DNA of 43,686 bases. Source: an uncultured Muribaculaceae bacterium. GTDB taxonomy: Bacteria; Bacteroidota; Bacteroidia; Bacteroidales; Muribaculaceae. Of this stretch, positions 1 through 8,261 are shown piece after piece. The notes below the pieces were generated by a model, which saw only the letters and a list, made by a program, of their open reading frames with translations, did not search any database and was not told the origin of the DNA. The stretch spans positions 1 to 43,686 of the forward strand of contig CAJOFH010000023.1 of the NCBI GenBank assembly GCA_905233845.1. Direction: 5' to 3'. How positions within the stretch are numbered: position 1 is the stretch's first letter; each line of letters starts with the position of its first letter. The translations under genes were made by a program, and so were the position numbers.

Positions 1-29
1 GTGTTTTTTTAATAATGTTTTTTGCACTA

Positions 30-37
30 CAAAATTA
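30..37 (-). promoter_or_regulatory. Possible -7 box pointing out of the window
   Basis: On the minus strand this reads TAATTTTG, matching the Bacteroidota TAnnTTTG -7 element. It would drive a gene to the left of the window. No good -33 TTG is seen at the expected distance, so the call is weak. Confidence 0.3.
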
Positions 38-72
38 CTAAAAATCTCGCTATGTTCCTAATTTTCAGCTAA

Positions 73-1350
73 ATAAAATTCATCGAACTCACGTTAAATT
101 ATGCTTTCAATGGTTCAGGAACGGTGAAAGTGACATATCCTGATGGGTATGCTGGAGCACATTACTATGATAGTGTTGATATACCATCAACCATAACTTT
201 CATGGGTACCACTTATATAGTTAATTCTATAGGTGATAACGCTTTTAATGGTTCACTAGTTCGTGAAGTAACGATTCCAAATTCGGTGAAAGTAATTGGT
301 GCTAATGCTTTTTGCTATTCTTCACTTCATACTTTTAATTGTAATGATTCATTAGAAAGTATAGGTAATTACGCATTCGTCCAGTCTGGGATTAATTCGA
401 TTTATATTCCTAAAACGGTAAAGAAAATAGGGAGTTTGGCATTCAATGTTTGTGAATATCTTTCAAGCATAATAGTTGATGACGAAAATCCTTTTTATGA
501 TTCACGCCAAAACTGCAATGCAATCATTAGGAAATCGGATAACACATTGCTGATGGGCTGCAAGTCATCATTTATTCCTGAATCAGTTACTGCTATCGCT
601 GACTCAGCATTTTATGGTTCACCTGGGCCTTATACATTAGAGATTCCTGCTTCTGTGACAAATATTGGTTTACTTGCTTTTACAGCTAGTGGGGTAACTC
701 AAGTAACGATACCAGGAACAATGAAAACCGTACCACAATATTCATTTGCAGGAGCAAACCTGAAAAAAGTAATTATGCTAGATGGCATTCAAAAGATTGA
801 TCAAATGGCATTCAGCATAAATGAAAGTCTAGAAGAAATAGTCATTCCAAATACAGTTGACACTATTAAAATCGGTGCATTTAGTCATTGTTCTGCATTG
901 GAGAATCTAACCATTCCTAATAGTGTGAAGGTCATAGAACCGATGGCTTTCATTTGGTGTGAAAGTCTAAAAGAATTACATCTTGGTAGTGGTTTAGAAA
1001 CGCTCGGTGACTGGGCTTTTAATTGTGGGTATCCTTTTAGCCATGCTATTGAGAATATATATTGCACGGCAACGACGCCTCCTAAGATGTTATGTGATGA
1101 TTGCTTTGAAAGCAGTTACAGCTCAGCTACTCTCTATGTGCCTGAGTCATCAGTAGAGAAGTATAAGACAGCCTATGGTTGGAAGAATTTTTTCACGATT
1201 CTGCCCATTGATGAGTCGGGCATCAACGGAGTGCCTGTTGACCCTGCCGCCCGAGGCAAGCGACAGCGCTACAATCTCATGGGCCAGCCTGTTGGCGATG
1301 ACTATCACGGTATAGTCATCGAGAACGGCAAAAAAGTCGTGATTAAGTGA
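73..1350 (+). pseudogene. BspA-like leucine-rich repeat surface protein, 5' end missing
   Basis: Tandem LRR_5-type repeats of about 23 residues run through most of the protein, with recurring IGDNAF / IPNSVKVIG / IPNTVDTIKIGAF patterns, the hallmark of BspA-family adhesins. The last ~45 residues (YNLMGQPV...GIVIENGKKVVIK) match the short C-terminal tail common on exported Bacteroidales proteins. The frame is open from 73 (stop TAA at 70-72), but the only start is GTG at 124, giving 408 aa with no signal peptide. Family members normally begin with a signal peptide and a stretch ending in a 'DGIxY'-like segment. Here the sequence enters directly at a segment like the later part of that domain. 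I infer loss of about 30 N-terminal codons plus the promoter, so the gene is probably inactive or a reservoir. If GTG at 124 is used, the product would stay in the cytoplasm. Confidence 0.7.
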
Positions 1351-1452
1351 GAGCAGAACTGAACATGCTCATGTTATGCCGAACGTGAACGACTTCGAGC
1401 GAAGCCCAGCGCCGTGAAGTGACGTAAATACGTTTCATTTAAATAATAGCTA

Positions 1453-1489
1453 TGCCGTGATTGCTCAACCCAACCACGGCACTTTTTTT
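1453..1489 (+). terminator. Intrinsic terminator after the BspA-like gene
   Basis: Perfect 7-bp stem TGCCGTG / CACGGCA (1453-1459 and 1475-1481) with a 15-nt loop, followed by seven T residues (1483-1489). Confidence 0.8.
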
Positions 1490-1711
1490 GCCACTCCGCC
1501 ATCTAAAGGTTAAAGCTCCCTATGGTCGCTAAAATTATATGGCACTAACGCGCTAAAATTTTATTAAAATTAAATTTTAGAGCCGTAGGCTCTCTAATTT
1601 CCGAGCTTGCGAGGTCAAAAGAGCATCTAACGAAATTGTATGTAATTGTTAGCAATTGTTTGATAAAACCCCGCGCCGTTTTTAATGTTGTTTTCTCTTC
1701 AAATAAGCTGT

Positions 1712-1738
1712 TATCTTTGCCTTGCGACCCATCGCAAG
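1712..1738 (+). promoter_or_regulatory. Promoter-like box followed by a small hairpin in a gene-poor region
   Basis: TATCTTTG at 1712-1719 fits the -7 consensus, with TTG at 1688-1690 (21-nt gap). It is followed immediately by CTTGCG / CGCAAG (1721-1726 and 1733-1738). No convincing coding sequence follows before nadC, so this could start a non-coding RNA or be a relic. Confidence 0.35.
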
Positions 1739-1788
1739 AGCTCTTTGACATACTGCCACCCCTTATTCCTGAAAAAAGTTGACACATT

Positions 1789-1833
1789 TTGTCCCATTTG
1801 TCCCGGCGGTCCCAATTGTCCACGGTGTCCAAG
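1789..1833. repeat. 9-bp tandem array A (five units, consensus TTGTCCCAN)
   Basis: Five consecutive 9-mers: TTGTCCCAT, TTGTCCCGG, CGGTCCCAA, TTGTCCACG and GTGTCCAAG. The period is exactly 9 with no gaps. Short ORFs over it on both strands are low-complexity by-products of the repeat and are not called as genes. Confidence 0.75.
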
Positions 1834-1880
1834 GCCTCAGAGAAACCATGTCGCCATTCCACATTGAAATCACTCTGGCA

Positions 1881-1904
1881 TTTTTTTCAAAAACTGTCCC
1901 ACAC
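1881..1904 (+). repeat. 24-bp direct repeat, copy 1
   Basis: T-rich repeat (seven T, then CAAAAACTGTCCCACAC) found again at 2002-2025 with one mismatch (C/T). It ends in the same GTCCCA core as the neighbouring 9-bp arrays. Confidence 0.7.
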
Positions 1905-2001
1905 AACCCACATTTGTTGTGCAAGTTGTATTTAAGTTGTTCCAGTTGTTTGATTTTTTGCGAGATAATCATTTCGCGACATTTGCGATATTTGCGTGAG
2001 A

Positions 2002-2025
2002 TTTTTTTCAAAAATTGTCCCACAC
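2002..2025 (+). repeat. 24-bp direct repeat, copy 2
   Basis: Second copy of the 1881-1904 repeat, 23 of 24 positions identical. Its GTCCCA core suggests common origin with the adjacent tandem arrays. Confidence 0.7.
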
Positions 2026-2138
2026 CATGAAAAATCTTGTAACTCCTGTTAATAAAAACAGTATCTACCATAATTCTGTATTAAATCTATCGTGGGTGTT
2101 GTTCAAGAACCTTTAACTCGACTGAGCGAGCAGCAAGA

Positions 2139-2192
2139 CTGTCCATCTTGTTCATTTTGTCCCAGTTGTCCCAGTAGTCCCACATGTCCACA
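2139..2192. repeat. 9-bp tandem array B (six units)
   Basis: Six 9-mers in register: CTGTCCATC, TTGTTCATT, TTGTCCCAG, TTGTCCCAG, TAGTCCCAC and ATGTCCACA. Same consensus as array A, 306 nt downstream of it. The whole 1490-2346 stretch otherwise holds no gene I can support. A further degenerate repeat (TTGTTTGAAAA-CGAGTCA-like) occurs at about 2242-2262 and 2312-2330. Confidence 0.75.
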
Positions 2193-2346
2193 GCAAACTA
2201 AAAAATCATAGTTGTTTTTGGTTGTTACAACGTTGTGCTTGTTGTTTGAAAATCCGAGTCAGGGTAAGTCAAGCTAAGACCAATGAAAATTGTTTTTAAT
2301 TGTGCTTAATTGTTTGAAAAATCGAGTCAAGTTCAGGAAAAAGTGC

Positions 2347-2354
2347 TAACTTTG
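2347..2354 (+). promoter_or_regulatory. -7 box for nadC
   Basis: TAACTTTG, 30 nt before the nadC start, fits TAnnTTTG. No clear -33 TTG at the usual distance. Confidence 0.55.
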
Positions 2355-2384
2355 TGGCAAAAGTAATCCTAACACGAAAATGAT

Positions 2385-3233
2385 ATGAAAACAAGAGACG
2401 AATTGATTGACGAATTGATTGACTTGGCGTTTGCCGAGGATATTGGCGATGGCGATGCTACAACCTTATGCAGCATACCTGCTGACGAGATGGGACGCTC
2501 TCGCCTGATAATCAAAGAAGAAGGCATACTTGCTGGTGTGGAGATGGCAAAGAAGGTCTTTGAAAAGTTTGACCCAGAGTTGAAGATGACTACCTACATT
2601 GAGGACGGTGCCCACGTGAAGCCCGGCGACATCGCCTTTATCGTTGAGGGCAAAGTGCAGTCGTTATTGCAGACCGAGCGCCTGATGCTCAATATCATGC
2701 AACGCATGAGCGGCATAGCCACTGTTACTGCCCGTTACCAGAAAGAGCTAGAAGGTCTACACACCAAGGTTCTCGACACCCGCAAGACCACTCCAGGCAT
2801 GCGCATCATGGAGAAAGATGCCGTGAAGATTGGTGGTGGCTGCAACCACCGCATCGGTCTTTTCGACATGATATTGCTAAAAGATAACCACGTGGATTTC
2901 GCTGGTGGCATTACCGCTGCCATCGAGGGAGCAAAACGTTGGTGCAAGGAAAACAACAAGGACCTCAAGATCGAGATTGAGGTACGCAATCTCGACGAAC
3001 TCCGCGAAGCGCTCGCTGCTGGCGGCGTGGACCGTGTAATGTTCGACAACTTCACCCCCGAACTCACCCGCGAGGCTGTGAAAATCGTTGACGGTCAGGT
3101 TGAGACTGAGTCTAGTGGTGGCATCACCATCGACACTCTTCGCGCTTATGGCGAATGTGGCGTGGACTACATCTCGGTAGGAGCTCTTACCCACAGCGTG
3201 AAGTCGCTCGACATGAGCTTCAAAGCGTTCTAA
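2385..3233 (+). CDS. nadC: Nicotinate-nucleotide pyrophosphorylase (quinolinate phosphoribosyltransferase)
   Basis: Makes nicotinate mononucleotide from quinolinate and PRPP with loss of CO2, the step that joins de novo quinolinate synthesis to NAD formation in the cytosol. The 282-aa length is normal for the family. Visible landmarks: the N-terminal GDGDATT segment, the helix with LLQTERLMLNIMQRMSGIAT (about 97-116), the active-site stretch DTRKTTPGMR followed by KIGGGCNHRIGLFDMILLKDNH (about 131-168), and the C-terminal barrel strands with ESSGGI and ISVGALTHS. ATG at 2385 is placed just after the -7 box. The next gene starts 28 nt after the stop, so the two may be cotranscribed, although their functions look unrelated. 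Confidence 0.93.
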   Translation: MKTRDELIDELIDLAFAEDIGDGDATTLCSIPADEMGRSRLIIKEEGILAGVEMAKKVFEKFDPELKMTTYIEDGAHVKPGDIAFIVEGKVQSLLQTERLMLNIMQRMSGIATVTARYQKELEGLHTKVLDTRKTTPGMRIMEKDAVKIGGGCNHRIGLFDMILLKDNHVDFAGGITAAIEGAKRWCKENNKDLKIEIEVRNLDELREALAAGGVDRVMFDNFTPELTREAVKIVDGQVETESSGGITIDTLRAYGECGVDYISVGALTHSVKSLDMSFKAF

Positions 3234-3261
3234 TTCTTAGTCACTTTTATATTTCAAAAAT

Positions 3262-5268
3262 ATGAAAAGAATATTATCATTAGCCATAATTGTTATTATG
3301 GCTGTGACGGCATGGGCAGCTGAGGTGACTTTCGACTTCTCGACTGAGGCTGGTCTGCAAGCCATGGGAATAACACCACCTGCGCAAAGTAGCGGTGTGA
3401 ACCTTACCGATGTTGGGACAATCACTGTTGATGGCGTTAATCTAACTGCGGTGAATGGCTCCACCGAGACCCGCGTGTGGAACTCACAAGGCAGCTACAC
3501 CCTTCGCATCTATGTGGGTGGAAGCATTACCTTTGCCGTGGAGAGTGGCAGTATAACCGACGTAACAATCAATGCCGCCAACACCAGCAATTTTGATTTG
3601 CTCGCAAACGTGGGTAATTATAGTGTCAATGGTGGCGTGGGCACATGGAATGGCAGCACCTCATCGGTGACTTTCTCTCACACTACAACCAAGAATGCGC
3701 AGATTTCTTCAATTGTAGTGACTACCAGCGACGAGGACCCCACCGACGACCCAGGTGGTGAGGATCCCAACCCAGTTGACCCAAATATCACAAAACTCGA
3801 CTCTCTCAGCAATCTTGAGGGACTTGATGAGGGTACTGAGTTCCAGTTCACTACCGAGGTCTATGTGCAATATCAGTGGGGAGACTACCTGTGGCTCATG
3901 CAACTCGACGAGGAGTATTACGCTTATGCTGCAATGGTCTATGGTGATGTGGGTAGAGTGTATCAGGTTGGTGCTGTGATACCAGCAGGATGGACAGGCA
4001 AGAAAACCACTTACAAGGGTCTTGTGGAAATTACCGAGCCAACCCATTTCAAAAATGCCACTAATATGGTAGACGAGATGTTCACCGAGCCGTTCGACAT
4101 GACTGGCTACATGAGCTACATCGAGCCTGATCACTACGAGAATATGCGTGTGAAATTCAATGGCATAACTCTGAGCGAGATAGACCAACAAGGCAATTTC
4201 ACTGTCACGAGCAATGAGGAGGACGAGGATGGCAACCCAATCACCGTTACTCTCGCTGGACATAACAAGTTTGGAATAGACTATCCCACTGTTGACCCTG
4301 CCGAGAAGTATAATATTGACGGAATGGTCACCATCTACAACAATAACTATCAGCTTTATCCAATCAGCATAGAGGAGACTCCTGGCACTCGCTTGTGGAA
4401 GGTGACATACGAAGGACTGGAAGGCAACATGAAGATTGCCGACTCGCTCTATGTGGTAATGCCGTTGACCGACAACCAGATTCTCGTGACCGACAACGCC
4501 ACCGAAATCCTCGTCGATACCTACGCCGAATGGGGCTACACCTGGTATCAGGACTGGTATCCCACATGGATTGCCCTCGACTGCGGTGACAACACCGAAC
4601 TTTTTGAAGCAATCAAGAATATGCAGGTTCTCGCACCAAATACAGTCAAGGGAGAGGTGGTTGATGTGAATACCAATCCACGATTGATTCTCAGTTCAAT
4701 GCCAACAGGTATTACCGATCCCGACTTTACAAACTATCAGCTCTATTCTTATAACTTGACTTACGATAGAATTTGGGCTCTTGGCAACGAATTGGGTCAA
4801 GCCACAGGTCGGTACAAAGTCTTCAATGGCGAGCCTTACCTGTGCAGTGCTCAAGATACTGTGAAGGTGCGACTTGATTTCAGTTTGAATCCTGAGCTGC
4901 AAAGTCATCTCGTGGTGGGACAACGCTATGAAATGTTGAGCGTTTTCAAGCTAAACGAGCCTTGGGAGGCCGAGAACTATAATTATGCCCCACGCAAGCA
5001 GTTCCAGCCTGCCACCAGCAAGGCGATTAAAGCTCCTGCCCGCAAGACCCAAGCCAGTGGTTCAGACTATTATACTAATTACACTATTATGCCCGTTAGT
5101 GCCGAAATTGTCACTGCTATTGACAATATTAACGCCAGTAATCAAGTTGTGAGGGTTAGCTACGTGAGCACTACAGGAGTCGTGAGCGACACTCCATTCA
5201 AGGGTTTGAACATTGTTATCACCGAGTTTAACGACGGCACGCGCTGCGTGACAAAAGCTGTGAAATAA
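3262..5268 (+). CDS. Large exported protein of unknown function
   Basis: 668 aa. A clear signal peptide (MKRILSLAIIVIMAVTAWA, cleavage near A19-A20) leads into a beta-rich domain of about 130 residues dominated by Thr/Ser/Asn/Gly. An acidic Asp/Pro/Gly linker follows (about 153-172), then a long region rich in Tyr/Trp/Asp with at least one internally similar segment pair (MVYGDV... / VTIYNNNYQLYPI). The last ~40 residues (VSYVSTTGVVSDTPFKGLNIVITEF...TKAVK) resemble C-terminal tails seen repeatedly on Muribaculaceae/Prevotella surface proteins and may be a sorting or anchoring tail. That last point is inference. I recognise no catalytic motif. Likely cell-surface or extracellular. Confidence 0.75.
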   Translation: MKRILSLAIIVIMAVTAWAAEVTFDFSTEAGLQAMGITPPAQSSGVNLTDVGTITVDGVNLTAVNGSTETRVWNSQGSYTLRIYVGGSITFAVESGSITDVTINAANTSNFDLLANVGNYSVNGGVGTWNGSTSSVTFSHTTTKNAQISSIVVTTSDEDPTDDPGGEDPNPVDPNITKLDSLSNLEGLDEGTEFQFTTEVYVQYQWGDYLWLMQLDEEYYAYAAMVYGDVGRVYQVGAVIPAGWTGKKTTYKGLVEITEPTHFKNATNMVDEMFTEPFDMTGYMSYIEPDHYENMRVKFNGITLSEIDQQGNFTVTSNEEDEDGNPITVTLAGHNKFGIDYPTVDPAEKYNIDGMVTIYNNNYQLYPISIEETPGTRLWKVTYEGLEGNMKIADSLYVVMPLTDNQILVTDNATEILVDTYAEWGYTWYQDWYPTWIALDCGDNTELFEAIKNMQVLAPNTVKGEVVDVNTNPRLILSSMPTGITDPDFTNYQLYSYNLTYDRIWALGNELGQATGRYKVFNGEPYLCSAQDTVKVRLDFSLNPELQSHLVVGQRYEMLSVFKLNEPWEAENYNYAPRKQFQPATSKAIKAPARKTQASGSDYYTNYTIMPVSAEIVTAIDNINASNQVVRVSYVSTTGVVSDTPFKGLNIVITEFNDGTRCVTKAVK

Positions 5269-5307
5269 CATTTTAGTTTTTTTTATTATTGTTTGATAAA
5301 AATGCTG

Positions 5308-5315
5308 TATCTTTG
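5308..5315 (+). promoter_or_regulatory. -7 box for rnpB
   Basis: TATCTTTG lies about 10 nt before the inferred 5' end of the RNase P RNA, with TTG at 5289-5291 and TTTG at 5292-5295 upstream. The placement relative to an RNA start is good. Confidence 0.7.
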
Positions 5316-5324
5316 CAGCCGCAA

Positions 5325-5690
5325 AAGTAGTGGAGTGGCTTGTCGCTCGCAACACCGATTGCGAGAGGAAAGTCCGGGCAACACAGAGCATCGCATTTCT
5401 TAACGGGAAGCTGGGGGTGACCTCAGGGTTAAGGTGACAGAAAATAACCGCCTGCCTTCGGGCAGGTAAGGGTGAAAAGGCGGGGTAAGAGCCCACCGGG
5501 CACCACGGCGACATGGTGTGCCGCACCACCTGCGAGTTGCAAGGTCAAGTATATCGGCATTTAAGGGTTGCTCGTCCATTGTCGAGGGGTAGACTGCTAT
5601 ACTGTCGTGGCAACACGTCAGACAGATAAATGACAAGCGGCGCTCCCCACGGGGAACGACCACATAACCCGGCTTATAGCTCAACTACTT
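5325..5690 (+). ncRNA. rnpB: RNase P RNA, bacterial class A
   Basis: Catalytic RNA of RNase P, which trims tRNA 5' leaders. The conserved core is visible: GAGGAAAGTCCGGGC near 5365 (P4 / CR-I), the AGACAGATAAATGAC segment near 5619 (CR-IV/V), and the 3' ACATAACCCGGCTTAT element near 5662 that completes P4. The 5' AAGTAGTGGAGTGGCT and the 3' AGCTCAACTACTT pair to close P1. About 366 nt, typical for Bacteroidota. Short ORFs on both strands here are artefacts. Confidence 0.95.
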
Positions 5691-5693
5691 TTT

Positions 5694-5727
5694 AAAAATG
5701 AGAAAAGGCGCACCTTTTCTCATTTTT
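5694..5727. terminator. Bidirectional terminator shared by rnpB and folC
   Basis: Near-perfect 14- to 15-bp inverted repeat (AAAAATGAGAAAAGG / CCTTTTCTCATTTTT) around a 4-nt loop, with a T tract on either strand. The folC stop codon (5720-5722) lies inside the right arm, so the hairpin terminates both converging transcripts. Confidence 0.85.
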
Positions 5728-7027
5728 GTATTTTGATGTGGTTGAAGATATCGCCCAAGACGTAGAAGCTGCCGCCCAGGAAGACCGCGTCGGCGGGTTT
5801 GGCGGCTTTCAATGCGGCTTTATAGGCATCAAGGGCTTTGGGGTAACTATTTCCCTTCAATCCGTGTTTGGCTCCTAGGGCTTGGAGGTCTTGCGCTTTC
5901 ATTGAACGTGACGATTGCGCTTGCGTGAAATAGTAGGTCGCATCGGTTGGCATCATGCCGAGTACTGTGTCGATATCTTTGTCGGCCGAGAATCCAAGCA
6001 CCATATGCAGCTTTCTACATTCCAAATCTCGCAGCTGCTTCGATTGTATTATCCATGCGCCAGCATTGTGTCCGGCATCGCAAATTACCGTTGGTTCCTT
6101 GCCAATCACCATCCATCTACCCATAAAACCTGTGTATTGGCACACATTAGCCAAACCTCGCTTCAAAGCACTTTTCTTAATCTTCACGCCGTTCTTCTTC
6201 AGAACCGAGATAGCGTGTAACACAGTATTGACATTTTTCACTTGGTAGTCGCCTCCTAATTGGCAGGTAAGAGTGTCATCATAACCGACAGCAAAAATTG
6301 ACAAAGAACCGTCGATGTTCTTCACCGATCCCATAACCATTGGCTCATCATTGGCGAAGACAATAGGGGAGTGGCATTCACGTGCAGTGTCCTCAAACAC
6401 TTTGCGCACCTCGGGTTGTGAAGCGTCTCCCACGACCACTGGCACATCAGGTTTGATTATGCCTGCTTTCTCGCTAGCGATTGCAGCAAGGGTATTGCCC
6501 AAGAACTGTGTGTGGTCAATTGAGATATTAGTGATGACACTTAATATGGGGGTTATGATATTGCTGCTGTCAAGACGTCCACCCAAGCCGACCTCAATCA
6601 CAGCGTAGTCCACCTTTTGCTTTTTGAAGTATTCAAAAGCCAGCGCAGTTGTCAACTCAAAGAATGACGGCTCACAATTAAGTCCACTCTTGAAATACTG
6701 CTCCACAAAGTGGCTCACGCTGCGCTTACTAATCATCTCGCCGTTGACGCGGATGCGCTCACGGAAGTCCACAAGATGTGGTGAAGTAAAGAGGCCCACG
6801 CAGTATCCGCTGGCTTGCAGTGTGGCAGCAAGCATATTAGCGACCGAACCTTTGCCGTTAGTTCCTGCCACATGGATGCACTTGTAGGCTCGATGTGGAT
6901 TGCCGAGCCAGTTATCAAGTGCGATGGTTGTGTCAAGCCCTGGTTTGTAACCGCTAGCGCCCTGTCGCTCAAAAGCGGGGAGCTGATTGTAAAGATATTC
7001 TATAGCGTCCTTGTAAGTCATAGTCAA
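5720..7027 (-). CDS. folC: Bifunctional dihydrofolate / folylpolyglutamate synthase
   Basis: Adds glutamate to dihydropteroate and to folates in an ATP-dependent reaction (Mur-ligase family). 435 aa, full length. The P-loop HVAGTNGKGSV is at about residues 53-63, followed by the FTSPHLVDFRERIRVNG segment. The EVGLGGRLDSSNI motif binds Mg/ATP (about 144-156), ISIDHTQFLG follows (about 169-178), and the C-terminal domain has CDAGHNAGA (about 316-324). Its start overlaps the stop of the upstream transporter by 4 nt (ATGA), so it is translationally coupled as the last gene of a three-gene operon. The first residues are MTMTYKD, so ATG at 7027 or the one two codons later could be used. Confidence 0.93.
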   Translation of the reverse strand: MTMTYKDAIEYLYNQLPAFERQGASGYKPGLDTTIALDNWLGNPHRAYKCIHVAGTNGKGSVANMLAATLQASGYCVGLFTSPHLVDFRERIRVNGEMISKRSVSHFVEQYFKSGLNCEPSFFELTTALAFEYFKKQKVDYAVIEVGLGGRLDSSNIITPILSVITNISIDHTQFLGNTLAAIASEKAGIIKPDVPVVVGDASQPEVRKVFEDTARECHSPIVFANDEPMVMGSVKNIDGSLSIFAVGYDDTLTCQLGGDYQVKNVNTVLHAISVLKKNGVKIKKSALKRGLANVCQYTGFMGRWMVIGKEPTVICDAGHNAGAWIIQSKQLRDLECRKLHMVLGFSADKDIDTVLGMMPTDATYYFTQAQSSRSMKAQDLQALGAKHGLKGNSYPKALDAYKAALKAAKPADAVFLGGSFYVLGDIFNHIKIQK

Positions 7028-7566
7028 AAGAGGAAAAAGCCGGCAATGCCTGCCATTATAATAACAAAAATAGGGTGAATCTTGGTGAAGAACACTGTGC
7101 AGAACGACGCAATGCAGATTGCGATAGATATGATATTATCGGAAGAACCAGCGATGCCAAAGTTCTCCTTGTTCATCAGCAGCAATGCTGCACTGGCGAT
7201 AAGCCCTACCACCACAGGTCGCAAACCTGTAAAAGCTCCCTTGATGATGGTGCTGTCGCTATGGCGAGAGATATAGTGGCTAGCATAGAGTGTGAGCAGG
7301 TAGGGTGGGAGTACCACTGCAAGAGTGGCGATTATCGAGCCCCACACGTTGCCTGTTGAAACGTAGCCTATGTAGGTCGCGCTGTTTATGCCAATGGGGC
7401 CGGGTGTCATCTGCGAGATGGCGACGATGTCGGTAAACATTTGGCTGCTTATCCATCCGTTCTCCACAACGATGTTTTGAACAAGCGAAAGCATGGCATA
7501 TCCACCACCGAAGCCGAAGAGTCCAATCTTTAGGTAAGCCCATATCAACTTTAAGTAGATGTTCAT
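7024..7566 (-). CDS. Chromate-family transporter half (second of a pair)
   Basis: 180 aa. Contains the CHR-domain signature FGGGYAMLSLVQNIVV near the N terminus and the QMTPGPIGINSATYIGY segment, with about five or six hydrophobic helices. Short CHR proteins of this size act as pairs, each supplying half of the inner-membrane antiporter that full-length ChrA provides in one chain. The partner is the overlapping upstream gene (4 nt shared). The real substrate in gut anaerobes is unknown; chromate, sulfate or another oxyanion are possible. Coupling to folC looks like genomic convenience. Confidence 0.85.
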   Translation of the reverse strand: MNIYLKLIWAYLKIGLFGFGGGYAMLSLVQNIVVENGWISSQMFTDIVAISQMTPGPIGINSATYIGYVSTGNVWGSIIATLAVVLPPYLLTLYASHYISRHSDSTIIKGAFTGLRPVVVGLIASAALLLMNKENFGIAGSSDNIISIAICIASFCTVFFTKIHPIFVIIMAGIAGFFLF

Positions 7567-8150
7567 TGTTCTCCCTCCTTTCGCTGTTTCAGGTTGCTGT
7601 GAATGTAGTAGATATAGCCGCCTACTGCGCCCAAAATGATGTACAGAATGGGGTTAGAAACGAAGGGAAGTCCCGAGTAAATGAGTAGGGCCACAGCCAC
7701 AGGGATGATAATGGTCTTCCAGTTGATTTTTGCGGCGCGGGCTGTGGTTATTACTGGGGCGATGATGAGTGCAACCACTGCTGGCCTAATGCCCTTGAAG
7801 ATGCGGCTCAGCACTTCGTTGTTCTTGATGGTTTCGGGAGTGAGGAAGATGGCGATGGCAAGGATAATTAGAAACGATGGCAATATAGTTCCGAAGGCAG
7901 CTGCCATGCTGCCCTTTATGCCCTTGAGGCGATCGCCAATCACCACGGCAATGTTTACCGCCAGGATGCCAGGCATCGCTTGAGCAATAGCCAGCAAGTC
8001 AAGAAACTCGTCCTTTGCAATCCACTTGTGGTTGTCGACAATCTCACGTTCGATAATAGAAATCATTGCCCATCCACCACCAAAGGTGAATGCGCCAATC
8101 TTCATGAACGTCAACCACAACTGCAAGTATATATTCTTCATCGCTGGCAT
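7563..8150 (-). CDS. Chromate-family transporter half (first of a pair)
   Basis: Up to 195 aa. The CHR motif FTFGGGWAMISIIEREIV is near the N terminus, with AIAQAMPGILAVNIAVVIGD matching the PGP-type segment of its partner, then several hydrophobic helices. Two starts are possible: ATG 8150 (MPAMKN) or ATG 8141 (MKN). The -7 box at 8163-8170 would put transcription only a few nucleotides before 8150, so 8141 is the better-supported start. First gene of the operon with the second half-transporter and folC. Confidence 0.85.
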   Translation of the reverse strand: MPAMKNIYLQLWLTFMKIGAFTFGGGWAMISIIEREIVDNHKWIAKDEFLDLLAIAQAMPGILAVNIAVVIGDRLKGIKGSMAAAFGTILPSFLIILAIAIFLTPETIKNNEVLSRIFKGIRPAVVALIIAPVITTARAAKINWKTIIIPVAVALLIYSGLPFVSNPILYIILGAVGGYIYYIHSNLKQRKEGEQ

Positions 8151-8162
8151 TATTTAAAGTTG

Positions 8163-8170
8163 CAAAATTA
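8163..8170 (-). promoter_or_regulatory. -7 box for the chromate-transporter / folC operon
   Basis: TAATTTTG on the minus strand. It is divergent from the promoter at 8193-8221, with only about 45 nt between the two -7 boxes. Confidence 0.5.
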
Positions 8171-8192
8171 CTCATTACTTTCAAACCATTGA

Positions 8193-8221
8193 TTGGTTTT
8201 ATGGAAAAATTATTATCTTTG
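8193..8221 (+). promoter_or_regulatory. Promoter for the phosphoethanolamine transferase gene
   Basis: TTG at 8193-8195, an 18-nt spacer, then TATCTTTG at 8214-8221. This matches the Bacteroidota -33/-7 arrangement well. The leader to ATG 8262 is about 35 nt. Confidence 0.7.
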
Positions 8222-8261
8222 CAGGTTTTTTGGAGACAAACAACATTGAGTGACGTAATGA

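Noticed and set aside
1789-2192. CRISPR-like repeats
   Set aside because: Units are 9 bp with no spacers, degenerate, and no cas genes are nearby.
5062-5684. Two minus-strand ORFs over 5062-5684
   Set aside because: They overlap the RNase P RNA and the end of the exported-protein gene on the opposite strand.
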